From Bacteroidales bacterium (lineage in GTDB: Bacteria; Bacteroidota; Bacteroidia; Bacteroidales; F082): 64,000 nt of DNA. A program made the position numbers and the translations under genes. Numbering within the stretch: position 1 is the stretch's first letter; each line of letters opens with the position of its first letter. Positions 44,061 to 52,545 of the stretch are shown here, in pieces. The notes beneath the pieces are model-generated. The model was not told where the DNA came from. It made no database searches and worked only from the letters and a program-made list of their open reading frames with translations. The DNA lies in the NCBI GenBank assembly GCA_030683155.1, contig JAUXMV010000078.1:1-64000 (forward strand), read 5' to 3'.

Positions 44061-45101
44061 ATGACCAAACAACCCCTCTTCGGAAAAACCCCTGACGAAC
44101 TCAAGCAGATTGTTTTATCTCTTGGTTTACCTGCTTTTGCAGCTCGTCAGATCAGCGAATGGCTTTATAAAAAGCATATAAGAGCAGTTGATGAAATGAC
44201 CAACCTCTCAAAAGTGGCCAGACAATTGCTCAATGAAAAATATACCGTCGGACTGACAGATTTTTCCAATGTCCAAACCTCTTTGGACGGGACAAAAAAA
44301 TATCTTTTCCCTACAAGCGACAATCGTTTTATTGAAGCTGCATATATTCCTGATGACGATCGTGCCACTTTGTGTGTTTCTTCGCAGGTGGGCTGCAAAA
44401 TGGGTTGCTTGTTTTGTATGACAGGAAAACAAGGGTTTCAGTCGCAACTATCAGCAGGTGAAATTGTTAACCAGATAAGCAGTCTGCCCGAGCGCGACAA
44501 GCTTTCAAATATCGTTTATATGGGTATGGGTGAGCCTTTCGACAATCTTGAGGGCGTCATGCGCAGCCTGGAAATTCTCACTTCCAACTGGGGTTATGCC
44601 ATGAGTCCAAGAAGAATCACTGTTTCCACCATTGGGATGATACCGGCCATGAAACATTTTCTTGAAAATTCAGAGTGCCATTTGGCTGTAAGCATGCATA
44701 CACCTTTTCATGAGGAACGCCGCAAGCTGATGCCTGTAGAAAACGTTTATCCTATTGCAGATGTCATGGAGCTTTTGCGCTCGTTTGACCTCGGTAAACA
44801 AAGACGCATATCATTTGAATATATCATGTTTAAAGGTATCAACGACACTCCGCGCCATGTGAAAGAAATTTCGCGTCTGCTCAACGGTTTGCGTTGCAGG
44901 ATCAATCTAATTCGTTTTCATCCGATACCGGATACACCGCTGCAAAGTTCTTCAGAAGAAATCATTCAGGAATTTCGTGAAGCACTTGTCAAAAGAGGCA
45001 TCCGGACTACTGTGCGTGCCTCCCGCGGACAAGATATCTTCGCAGCTTGCGGCCTGCTTTCTACAAAAGAGCTGGTGAAAATGCAGGCGCCTGATTTTTA
45101 A
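44061..45101 (+). CDS. rlmN: Dual-specificity 23S rRNA/tRNA adenine-2 methyltransferase RlmN
   Basis: 346 residues. Radical SAM cluster Cys112, Cys116 and Cys119 (CKMGCLFC), IVYMGMGEPFDN (SAM binding), VSTIGMIPAM, and the C-terminal RASRGQDIFAACGLL with the methyl-carrying Cys. Methylates A2503 of 23S rRNA and A37 of some tRNAs. It begins 20 bases after the REP palindrome, so its promoter probably lies inside or beside the RAYT unit. Confidence 0.95.
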   Translation: MTKQPLFGKTPDELKQIVLSLGLPAFAARQISEWLYKKHIRAVDEMTNLSKVARQLLNEKYTVGLTDFSNVQTSLDGTKKYLFPTSDNRFIEAAYIPDDDRATLCVSSQVGCKMGCLFCMTGKQGFQSQLSAGEIVNQISSLPERDKLSNIVYMGMGEPFDNLEGVMRSLEILTSNWGYAMSPRRITVSTIGMIPAMKHFLENSECHLAVSMHTPFHEERRKLMPVENVYPIADVMELLRSFDLGKQRRISFEYIMFKGINDTPRHVKEISRLLNGLRCRINLIRFHPIPDTPLQSSSEEIIQEFREALVKRGIRTTVRASRGQDIFAACGLLSTKELVKMQAPDF

Positions 45102-45169
45102 GCATTGATTTATTTTAAAGAAAACTGAAAATTTTATTTAGTTAAACAGAAGTATAAAAACGATAAACC

Positions 45170-46213
45170 ATGAATTTCAATGCGAACTACCGCAAAGGTT
45201 TTGCCAGCGACAACTGGTCGGGTGTTTCACCGGAAGTGATGCTGGCTTTACAGCAGATTAATCAGGGACATCACCCTTCTTATGGAGAAAACGATCCGTT
45301 GATGGAACAGGCTCAGCAGGCTTTCAGAGATGTTTTTGGTTCGGAAAGCCAAACATTTTTTGTATACAATGGCACTGCTGCCAATGTGTTGGCTGTTCAA
45401 CAACTGTTGCGCTCATGGCAGGCCGTTGTTGCACCACATTCTGCACATCTGAACGAGGACGAAGGTGGTGCGCCGGAGAAGTTTACTGGCGGAAAAATTC
45501 TTACTGTCCATACCGAAAACGGGAAAATTTTACCGGAACAAGTGGAGCCCTTTTTAAACAGCATCGGATTTCAGCATCATGTGCAACCCAAACTGATTTC
45601 GATTTCGCAAACCACCGAAATGGGAACTGTTTATAGCCTTCAAGAGATAAAAGCCCTCGCTGATTTTGCCCACAAAAATGATATGTATCTTCACATGGAT
45701 GGCGCTCGCATATCCAATGCTGTCGTGGCTTTGGGCTGTAGTTTCAGAGAAATGGTGAAAGATACAGGCGTTGATGTTTTGTCGTTTGGTGGAACAAAAA
45801 ATGGCCTTATGTTTGGCGAAGCAGTCGTTTTTCTGAACAAAGAACTTGCTGCTGGATTTGAATACAGCCGCAAGCAGGGGATGCAACTTGCAAGCAAAAT
45901 GCGCTTTATCATCGTGCAGTTTTTGGCTTATCTCGAAAACGATTTATGGAAAAGAAATGCATTGAATGCCAACATAATGGCTAAGTTACTCGGCGAAAAA
46001 ATAGCTGGAGTTGACGGCTTACATTTAAGCAGAGCTGTTGAAGCCAATGGCGTTTTTGCCATTTTACCAAAGGATTTGATTCCGAAACTGCAAAAGGAAT
46101 ACTTTTTTCATATCTGGAACGAAAGTCAAAATGAAGTTCGCCTGATGTGTTCTTTCGACACTACTCTTGAGGATGTTGAGGGTTTTATTGCTGCAGCTGA
46201 AAGGTTGAAATAG
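45170..46213 (+). CDS. Low-specificity L-threonine aldolase (beta-eliminating lyase family)
   Basis: 347 residues, fold-type I PLP enzyme. SDNWSGVSPEVMLAL resembles the family N-terminus, LHMDGARISNAVVALG carries the PLP-binding Asp, and LSFGGTKNGLMFGEAV the Schiff-base Lys. Cleaves L-threonine or L-allo-threonine to glycine and acetaldehyde. Stand-alone plus-strand gene convergent with the pterin dehydratase. Confidence 0.9.
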   Translation: MNFNANYRKGFASDNWSGVSPEVMLALQQINQGHHPSYGENDPLMEQAQQAFRDVFGSESQTFFVYNGTAANVLAVQQLLRSWQAVVAPHSAHLNEDEGGAPEKFTGGKILTVHTENGKILPEQVEPFLNSIGFQHHVQPKLISISQTTEMGTVYSLQEIKALADFAHKNDMYLHMDGARISNAVVALGCSFREMVKDTGVDVLSFGGTKNGLMFGEAVVFLNKELAAGFEYSRKQGMQLASKMRFIIVQFLAYLENDLWKRNALNANIMAKLLGEKIAGVDGLHLSRAVEANGVFAILPKDLIPKLQKEYFFHIWNESQNEVRLMCSFDTTLEDVEGFIAAAERLK

Positions 46214-46220
46214 CAGTTTT

Positions 46221-46451
46221 TCAAACCAACAGATCGATTTCTCTCGCCAGCTTGCGGTCTTTTTCGGTTACAATATCGCCTTCATCATGCGTGCTGAGAT
46301 GAATTTCAACCTTGTTGTACACATTGGTCCAATAGGGGTGATGGTTCATTTTTTCAGCCGCAAGAGCTACTTTGGTCATAAATGAAAATGCCTCGATAAA
46401 ATTTTTGAAAACAAAAGTCCGGCTAAGTCTGTTGTTATTTTCTACCCACAT
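46221..46451 (-). CDS. 4a-hydroxytetrahydrobiopterin dehydratase-like protein (PCD/DCoH)
   Basis: 76 residues with the PCD signature [25 protein letters not shown] and LAREIDLL. The family dehydrates pterin carbinolamine to recycle tetrahydropterin for aromatic amino acid hydroxylases; in organisms without those enzymes it may support molybdopterin metabolism. It is slightly short at the N-terminus relative to typical 90-100 residue members. Last in the minus-strand series after the SCO gene, with a 67-base gap. Confidence 0.85.
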   Translation of the reverse strand: MWVENNNRLSRTFVFKNFIEAFSFMTKVALAAEKMNHHPYWTNVYNKVEIHLSTHDEGDIVTEKDRKLAREIDLLV

Positions 46452-46518
46452 AATAATTCAATTTGAATATAAACACCCAGACTTTACGAAGGTTCAATCG
46501 GCGCACTTCAAAACGGTA

Positions 46519-47142
46519 TCATCCTTTCAAAAGCCTCTTTAGAGCTACTACCACTGGCTCACTTTTTGTCTGAAGTCCTTCCTGCGAATAGACTATTGTT
46601 CCTTGACTGTCAAGAACAAGTTTTCGGTTTGAATGCGAAAATGAGCCATTTTCCTGCATTTCATAACTGATATTGAGCACAACCGAAAGCTCTTTCACCT
46701 GATCTGCATCGCCATGAAGCAGGATCCAATTTTCTCCTAAACCTTGTGAGGAAGCATATTCTTTCAATCTTTCCGGGGTGTCGCGCAAATGGTCAAAACT
46801 TACCAGAACAAAAGTGAATAGCTTTCTATCTTCTTCGCTGAAGTTGGCTTCAATTTTTTTGAGGTCGTTCACCATCATCGGACATGCATATTCGCAATGG
46901 GTAAAAATCATTGTTAGAACAACAGGTTTACCTGCCAACTGTCTCATTAATAACTTTTTACCATCATGCACTTCCCAGATGTATTCAAGTTGATAAACCG
47001 ATGTCCCGGGCAAAGACTCTTTCAAGTCACTTGTGCTTTTTTGATTTGCTTCTTTGCTGCAACAGCTTTTGACATCTTCTTTTTTGTGATTGCAACCTGC
47101 TAGCAACAAGGCTGTTATTGTTAATACGATTAAATATTTCAT
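46519..47142 (-). CDS. SCO1/SenC family copper chaperone lipoprotein
   Basis: 207 residues from the Met at 47142 (frame opens at 47178). A signal peptide with lipobox ALLLAGC precedes the thioredoxin-like SCO domain with the copper/redox motif FTHCEYACPMM (CxxxC). Usual role: delivering copper to the CuA site of cytochrome oxidase, or to other copper enzymes. Here it is five bases downstream of the FGE-like gene in the nirK operon, so its likely client is the copper nitrite reductase. Confidence 0.88.
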   Translation of the reverse strand: MKYLIVLTITALLLAGCNHKKEDVKSCCSKEANQKSTSDLKESLPGTSVYQLEYIWEVHDGKKLLMRQLAGKPVVLTMIFTHCEYACPMMVNDLKKIEANFSEEDRKLFTFVLVSFDHLRDTPERLKEYASSQGLGENWILLHGDADQVKELSVVLNISYEMQENGSFSHSNRKLVLDSQGTIVYSQEGLQTKSEPVVVALKRLLKG

Positions 47143-47147
47143 AATTT

Positions 47148-47927
47148 TTATTGTTGATTTTCTATTGTTTTGGCACAACGGAATCCTAATTTTCTTACTG
47201 TAAAATCTCCTTTTAAACTTCCTCTGAAGGCATAGCGGATGAAGGTTGCATAATCGGATGCATCGTTGGCATTTAGTGAGGCGCTACCACAAAAAAGTCC
47301 TTCGGGCGATTCTTCCATGTTTCTTGAATCTTCATTGTATTGAACGCTGTTGAAGTCATAAACCCATTCCCAAACTTTGCCGTACATATCCCAAAGCCCA
47401 AATTCGCTTTTATAGAAAGCTGCAGCATCATTTTCAACCTGAGACCGCCTGCTGTACCAGTTTGCAATTATCTCCTGCAGACTGCTTGAGTCTTTGCTTC
47501 CCTGCGGCAAAGCGCTTGCTGCATATTCCCACTCGCTGAGGGTCGGAAGTCGCTTTCCCTGCCATGTGCAATAAGCATTTGCTGCAAACCAGGAAACATT
47601 CACAACGGGCGCGTTGCCTTGCTGAGAATTATTTTGATCAACGAAGTCTGTTCTCCAGTGCGAAAGGTAATCTTGATCGGCAAAAAGTCGTTTAACTTGC
47701 GCTCTTGACCATTTTGGGTTTGCTTTCACAAAATCCAAAAATTCAGCGTTTGTAACAGCCTTTTCATCCATCCAAAAATGTTCAACTTTTAACTGATCGG
47801 CCTGCCCTTTGATGAAAGGCTTGTAGCTTCCTGATGGAATCAAAACCATGCCTCTGTTTTGTGAGGATAAAGATATTGTCACAAAACTTAGCAACAGCAT
47901 TAAGCAGAAAACTTTTATAAAATTCAT
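47148..47927 (-). CDS. Formylglycine-generating-enzyme-like (SUMF1/FGE-sulfatase domain) exported protein
   Basis: 259 residues with a signal peptide (about 1-22, SSQ) and a C-type-lectin-like FGE domain: GMVLIPSGSY, VNVSWFAANAYCTWQGKRLPTLSEWEYAAS, DMYGKVWEWVYDF and FIRYAFRGSLKGDFTVRKLGFRCA. Family members oxidise a sulfatase Cys or form copper or radical-containing active sites in other pathways. No sulfatase is in the window. Six bases separate it from nirK and five from the SCO gene, so a role in copper nitrite reductase maturation or electron transfer is more likely. Confidence 0.85.
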   Translation of the reverse strand: MNFIKVFCLMLLLSFVTISLSSQNRGMVLIPSGSYKPFIKGQADQLKVEHFWMDEKAVTNAEFLDFVKANPKWSRAQVKRLFADQDYLSHWRTDFVDQNNSQQGNAPVVNVSWFAANAYCTWQGKRLPTLSEWEYAASALPQGSKDSSSLQEIIANWYSRRSQVENDAAAFYKSEFGLWDMYGKVWEWVYDFNSVQYNEDSRNMEESPEGLFCGSASLNANDASDYATFIRYAFRGSLKGDFTVRKLGFRCAKTIENQQ

Positions 47928-47933
47928 TTCGAT

Positions 47934-49397
47934 TTATTTTTTATCCCGCCAATCGCGGACTTCAGAAGCTTTTATTAAACCTCCGCCATTCTCGAATTCA
48001 TTAAAAATGTAGGTGAGAATACTGGCCACCTGATCATCGCTGAGCGAAACTGCCGGCATGATATTGTTGTATTTATTGCCGTTTACAAGAATTTCACCTT
48101 GCAATCCATTCAGAATAACGCCGATACCTTTGTCTGGAAGCGCTTGAAGATAATCTGAATTCACCAGAGGAGGGAAGGTGCCTGCAATGCCTTTTCCATG
48201 ATCCATATGACACGCCATACAATTTTGGTTGTAAAGTGTTTTTCCGGCAGCAAGTCTTTCCTGCAAATTTTTTTCCGGAATTACTTCAGCTGCTGCGCTT
48301 TGTTTGCCGGAGCTGATGCGTTGGATAGAAGAACCTTCCGGCAAATAGACTTCTTCCTTTTCTTTTCCTGTAAATACATTGTGGTTTTCGTCACCAACAA
48401 CCTTGATCTGTGCAAGTGCCCCTTTGTTGAATGACCTGAAAATACTGTGATCTACGAGGTGAAGGGTTCCCGGAACATCACATCTGAATTCGGCAATGGC
48501 TGAACCACCGGCCGGAATCAAGGTTGTCTGTACATCATGATTTATCAATGTGCCGCCTTCAACATATACTTTGTCAAAAATTTCGCCGATAACATGAAAC
48601 GAAGAAATCAGGTTTGGTCCACCATTCCCAAGATAGAGACGCACTGTTTCTCCCACTTTTACAGTCATTGCATTTTCGCCTGCCGAGGCTCCAACTGCAC
48701 CATTAATGACAACATAGTCTGGCCTTTCATCCAATGCTTTTTGCATATCGAAGTCCTGATGCCCTTTTTCGCCAAATTTTCCAGTGGTATAGAATTCACT
48801 TTGCATCACATAAAACTCATGGTCTACAGGTGGAAATCCTTCAAGTGGTTCGACCAGAATAAGACCATACATTCCATTTGCAATGTGCATTCCAACCGGT
48901 GCTGTAGCGCAATGATAGACATACAAACCCTGATTGAGCGCTCTGAAACTAAACTGTGCGCTCTTTCCGGGAGCTATCAGCGATGCTTCGGCGCCACCTC
49001 CGGGACCGGTAACAGCATGGAGGTCGATGTTGTGCGGAAGCATATTGTCGGGGTGGTTGTGTAGATGAAACTCTACCAGATCGCCTTGTCTGACACGGAT
49101 AAATTTTCCGGGAACTTTGCCTCCAAAAGTCCAGAATGTGTAATCAACGCCATCTGCCAGCCGCATGGTTTGCTCAATGACTTCCAGTTCAACGATCACT
49201 TTGGTGTTATGTTTAGCCTCGATGCGTGGTGGAACCATCGGAGCATCGGTGAGAACAGCTCGCACTTCGCCTGTTACAGCTTTGTTGAAGTCCACAATCT
49301 TTGGTTGATTTTCTGATTTGCATGACCAAAGCAATGCGATTCCTGATAAGAGTACCAGAAAGGTTTTTATTCTTAGAGTTGTTATAAATGATTTCAT
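47934..49397 (-). CDS. nirK: Copper nitrite reductase NirK with C-terminal cytochrome c domain, lipoprotein
   Basis: 487 residues. The signal peptide ends in a lipobox (ALLWSC, Cys26), so the protein is probably lipid-anchored. Two cupredoxin domains follow. Type 1 copper ligands are His122, Cys163, His171 and Met176 (LPHNIDLH, YHCATAPVGMHIANGM); type 2 ligands are His127, His162 and probably His317 (LVDHSI). The active-site Asp125 and His268 also match NirK. Residues about 380-470 form a cytochrome c domain with CMACH heme site (Cys393, Cys396, His397) and a likely axial Met447. Reduces nitrite to NO; the fused heme domain would deliver electrons. Confidence 0.93.
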   Translation of the reverse strand: MKSFITTLRIKTFLVLLSGIALLWSCKSENQPKIVDFNKAVTGEVRAVLTDAPMVPPRIEAKHNTKVIVELEVIEQTMRLADGVDYTFWTFGGKVPGKFIRVRQGDLVEFHLHNHPDNMLPHNIDLHAVTGPGGGAEASLIAPGKSAQFSFRALNQGLYVYHCATAPVGMHIANGMYGLILVEPLEGFPPVDHEFYVMQSEFYTTGKFGEKGHQDFDMQKALDERPDYVVINGAVGASAGENAMTVKVGETVRLYLGNGGPNLISSFHVIGEIFDKVYVEGGTLINHDVQTTLIPAGGSAIAEFRCDVPGTLHLVDHSIFRSFNKGALAQIKVVGDENHNVFTGKEKEEVYLPEGSSIQRISSGKQSAAAEVIPEKNLQERLAAGKTLYNQNCMACHMDHGKGIAGTFPPLVNSDYLQALPDKGIGVILNGLQGEILVNGNKYNNIMPAVSLSDDQVASILTYIFNEFENGGGLIKASEVRDWRDKK

Positions 49398-49428
49398 AAA
49401 AATGATTTTTAAATGAGTAAATAAGACC

Positions 49429-49447
49429 TTTATATCCTATATATAAA
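49429..49447. promoter_or_regulatory. Inverted repeat upstream of nirK, candidate operator for the Rrf2 regulator
   Basis: TTTATAT-N5-ATATAAA forms a perfect 7-5-7 dyad in the 65-base gap between the Rrf2 gene and nirK. It lies 32 bases before the nirK start codon, where an NO-responsive repressor could act. Confidence 0.45.
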
Positions 49448-49462
49448 TAAAAAATTTTGCGA

Positions 49463-49894
49463 TTAGTTTTTAACTTTTGAATGACCTGCTATTAGTTCAA
49501 TGGCTAGTTCCTGAATGGTTTTTTCGTTGAGCAAATGACTGAATCCATCACGAATAGCACTAAATTCCGAATGTATCGGACAAGGGTGAGTTTCTGAACA
49601 ATTTTTCAGTCCTAAACCACAGCCCGTTAAAACCTGTGTTCCATCAATGGCTTTCACGATTTCTATAAGACGGATTTCTGCTTGTTTTTCGTCAATATAA
49701 AAGCCACCATGTGGACCTTTCACCGAAGAAATGATTTCCTGCTTGCTCAGCGATTGCATGATTTTAGCTGTAAATGGCTCTGGCGAATCAATTTCGGCAG
49801 AAAGCTCCCGGATGCTTACTTTCACGCCGTCGTTCATGCGGGTTGCCAGATAAATCAGTGCTCTGATGGCGTATTTACATGCGTTTGATAACAT
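49463..49894 (-). CDS. Rrf2 family regulator, NsrR/IscR-like
   Basis: 143 residues from the ATG at 49894 (a TTG lies eight codons upstream). Winged-helix start MLSNACKYAIRALIYLA, then SPEPFTAKIMQSLSKQEIISSVKGPHGGF. Three Cys in CGLGLKNCSETHPCP (C-x6-C-x5-C) form the Fe-S site of NsrR- and IscR-type sensors. Located between the NO-responsive ric gene and nirK, it is best explained as an NO sensor controlling this operon. Confidence 0.85.
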   Translation of the reverse strand: MLSNACKYAIRALIYLATRMNDGVKVSIRELSAEIDSPEPFTAKIMQSLSKQEIISSVKGPHGGFYIDEKQAEIRLIEIVKAIDGTQVLTGCGLGLKNCSETHPCPIHSEFSAIRDGFSHLLNEKTIQELAIELIAGHSKVKN

Positions 49895-49920
49895 TTCGAT
49901 TTTTGGTATTTCAGACAAAG

Positions 49921-50643
49921 TTAAGATAAAATCACTTTTTCGAGCAAAAGTGTTTTTGGAAAGAGTATGTTGTTTTCGAGGTGAATGTGCCGGTGAAGAT
50001 CCCTTTCAAAAGCTTCAAGTTTGCGAATGGCTACCAAATAGGTATTGCATGCATCACCCGGAATCATATAATTATTGGTAAGTCTGGCCATTTCCCGAAA
50101 ACGTGCTCCTTCAGTAACATGTTCATCCATCATTTCATTCAGCGGATTTTCGGATGGGTCAATTACGGGATTTTCCATGTTCTCCGGTTGTTTCTGAAAC
50201 TGCAAAAGCTCTTTTATATATGGAAACAGTATCACTTCTTCCTTTTCCATATGGCGTAAAAGCGCATCAGCAGATTCGAAAAACAGGTTTTTTACAATTC
50301 GCAGTTCAGGATGATTTTCACCATGCACGTCAGCGATTTTTTCTAAATATGCGCGTAAAACCGGTATCTCGCTTTTTACATACCGATGATGGGTATTCAG
50401 TATGAAATCGGCCAGAAAATCTATTTCCCAATCATCATAAATATGTTCTGTTCCGCTTTTTGTTTGTTCAAAAACATTCAATTCATAAATGATTTGATCT
50501 AGATCTAAACTTTTTTGCTTACAAACAACATCAAGTGCTATTTGCCCTCCGCAACAGAAATCAATGTCATGCTTTCTGAAAACTTCCGATGTGCGGAAGT
50601 CTTGTGTAACTATTTCTGAAATCGTAATATTTTGGTAATCCAT
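49921..50643 (-). CDS. ric: Iron-sulfur cluster repair di-iron protein (RIC/ScdA/YtfE)
   Basis: 240 residues. The N-terminal ScdA_N domain carries DFCCGG (Cys30, Cys31). The hemerythrin-like domain has the di-iron ligands in THHRYVK, HMEKEEVILFPY, DEHVTEG and HRHIHLENNILFPK. RIC proteins repair Fe-S clusters damaged by NO or peroxide. It is the first gene of the minus-strand unit ric - rrf2 - nirK - FGE-like - sco, supporting NO/nitrite handling. Confidence 0.92.
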   Translation of the reverse strand: MDYQNITISEIVTQDFRTSEVFRKHDIDFCCGGQIALDVVCKQKSLDLDQIIYELNVFEQTKSGTEHIYDDWEIDFLADFILNTHHRYVKSEIPVLRAYLEKIADVHGENHPELRIVKNLFFESADALLRHMEKEEVILFPYIKELLQFQKQPENMENPVIDPSENPLNEMMDEHVTEGARFREMARLTNNYMIPGDACNTYLVAIRKLEAFERDLHRHIHLENNILFPKTLLLEKVILS

Positions 50644-50762
50644 TGTATTTTTCTTTAAGATTAGACTGCAAAAATATTAAAAAAAGAATAAAAGACATGT
50701 TTATCTTAATTTATTTTCAGAAATTATTTTTGTAAAAATAGAAAAGCCCGGTCTTTTGTACC

Positions 50763-51845
50763 TTATTGTTTCAATATTTCAATCAGTTCTTTGTTTATGT
50801 AGAGTGTTTCTCTCCCAACTTTTTGAGATTCCAAAACTCCAATTTCTTCTAGTTCCCTTAAGTATCTTGATGCTGCCTTTCTCTCAACACCAAGCCTGTT
50901 TACTACAAAATCAATTTTCGAATAGGGTTGTTCAAAAAGTAACTCGACAAGTTCTTTTCTATAAATCTTAGGTGATTCTTTTTGAACTTTAGTTATTGCT
51001 TTATCCAATTGGTTCTTAATGTTAGTAATTCTCAGAATAGTATCTTTCGATGTACTTTCAACTGCCTTTAGCATAAACATAATCCAGTCCTCCCATTTTC
51101 CATCATGATTTGTTCCATTTATCAACCGATAATAGTCTGGTTTGTGATCAATTATAAATGAACTTAAATATAAAATCGGAACATCAATCAATTCATTTAG
51201 GATCAGGTAGAGGATGTTTAGAATTCTGCCCGTTCTTCCGTTACCATCGTAGAATGGGTGAATACTCTCAAATTGATAATGCAATATGGCTAGGTTTATC
51301 AAAGGTGATAAATCATGATCGATCTTGTTGTAATGGTGGATAAAATTTGTCAAAAGCTCCAGAATTTCGGTTTTATCCTGTGGTGGCGTATAAACAATTT
51401 CTCCTGTTTTGTCATTTTTAAGGACAGTCCCGGGCATACTTCTTATACCTGCTGTATTATCAACTAATTCTTGTTGAATACTTATGATGTCATTAACCCT
51501 TATGAATCCTTGTTTTTTAACAATGTCAAATCCTGAAAATATCGCTCTTCTATAGTTTACAACTTCTTTTGTTTCTGCAGATATGTTTGACTTGTTAACA
51601 GTCAATGCTTTATACAGCTCGTCTTGTGTAGTTATAATATTTTCAATTTCAGAGCTGTCTTTTGCTTCTTGAAGCACAATTGCATTGATCAGCATTGCCT
51701 GATTAGGTATTGTCTTTGCGATGCCTTTTAATTCCGCTAAAGCTGCTGTTGATTTATTGGCCTGTCTTAAAATTTCAATTGTCTCCACTTTTTCTCTGGG
51801 CGGTGGAAGCAATTCGAGTTTGAATCGTGGTGTATTTTGTCCCAT
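50763..51845 (-). CDS. Fic family protein with winged-helix domain (AMP transferase)
   Basis: 360 residues. The Fic catalytic motif is HPFYDGNGRTGR (His196). An N-terminal inhibitory motif SxxxEN (Ser64 to Asn69) identifies an autoinhibited class II type enzyme. The C-terminus (about 290-360) is a winged helix (YSKIDFVVNRLGVERKAASRYLRELEEIGVL), suggesting DNA binding. No antitoxin gene is adjacent. Fic enzymes transfer AMP to protein hydroxyls. Confidence 0.92.
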   Translation of the reverse strand: MGQNTPRFKLELLPPPREKVETIEILRQANKSTAALAELKGIAKTIPNQAMLINAIVLQEAKDSSEIENIITTQDELYKALTVNKSNISAETKEVVNYRRAIFSGFDIVKKQGFIRVNDIISIQQELVDNTAGIRSMPGTVLKNDKTGEIVYTPPQDKTEILELLTNFIHHYNKIDHDLSPLINLAILHYQFESIHPFYDGNGRTGRILNILYLILNELIDVPILYLSSFIIDHKPDYYRLINGTNHDGKWEDWIMFMLKAVESTSKDTILRITNIKNQLDKAITKVQKESPKIYRKELVELLFEQPYSKIDFVVNRLGVERKAASRYLRELEEIGVLESQKVGRETLYINKELIEILKQ

Positions 51846-51923
51846 ATTCTTTTTATTTGTCCCAAAAATACAAATATTGGTACAAATAAAAGCAACTGCA
51901 GTATTTTTTTTATATGAAACCTT

Positions 51924-52385
51924 TCACAAAATGAAATGCTGTTTCGTTTTTGCAGCAGCCATCACAAATGAGCTGAAAAACTGAGAAATATTTTTGATAA
52001 CCGACAATTTATAGGTTATAAACCGATGGTAAGCCTCCATGTCTTCTACAATGACTTTGAGCAGAAAATCTGAATTACCTGAAATGTAGTAAGCCTCCAT
52101 TACCTCATCTAATTTTCCCATTTCTGCTTCAAAAGCATCAATAGCATCCTTGGTGTGCTCGTGCAATGAAACCGAAATGTATACAATGAGCTTTAAACCA
52201 ACCATTTTCGGGTCAATGCGCGTGATGTAGTCTTTTATAAAACCGTTTTTTTCGAGCTTCTTAATTCGTTCATAAACCGGCGTGGTCGAAAGATTGAGCT
52301 TTTCCGAAAGTTCTCTGATGGTAATGCGGCTGTTCAATTGCAACAGGTTTAATAATTTTTTGTCGATGACATCCAATGTTTGCAT
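51924..52385 (-). CDS. Lrp/AsnC family transcriptional regulator
   Basis: 153 residues. N-terminal HTH (LDVIDKKLLNLLQLNSRITIRELSEKLNLSTTPVYERIKKLEKNGFI) and a C-terminal RAM ligand-binding domain (about 70-140; VEAYYISGNSDFLLKVIVEDMEAYHRF). Divergent from the PLP-enzyme gene at 52546 with a 160-base gap, so it probably controls the catabolic cluster in response to an amino acid. Confidence 0.92.
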   Translation of the reverse strand: MQTLDVIDKKLLNLLQLNSRITIRELSEKLNLSTTPVYERIKKLEKNGFIKDYITRIDPKMVGLKLIVYISVSLHEHTKDAIDAFEAEMGKLDEVMEAYYISGNSDFLLKVIVEDMEAYHRFITYKLSVIKNISQFFSSFVMAAAKTKQHFIL

Positions 52386-52545
52386 ATGGTAGATTTTTCT
52401 GATTTGCTTTTTTTCAATTTCTGCAAAAGTAAATATTTCTTTTGTTATAACTTTAACCAGAATATTTAACTAAATAAAATAACAAATAACAAATAAACCT
52501 ATAATATTAGTAATTTAGACGGCAAAATATTTAATTCCATCCATT

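Noticed and set aside
44165-44447. Antisense open frames over rlmN
   Set aside because: They are shadows of a well-conserved radical SAM gene and have no recognisable domain.
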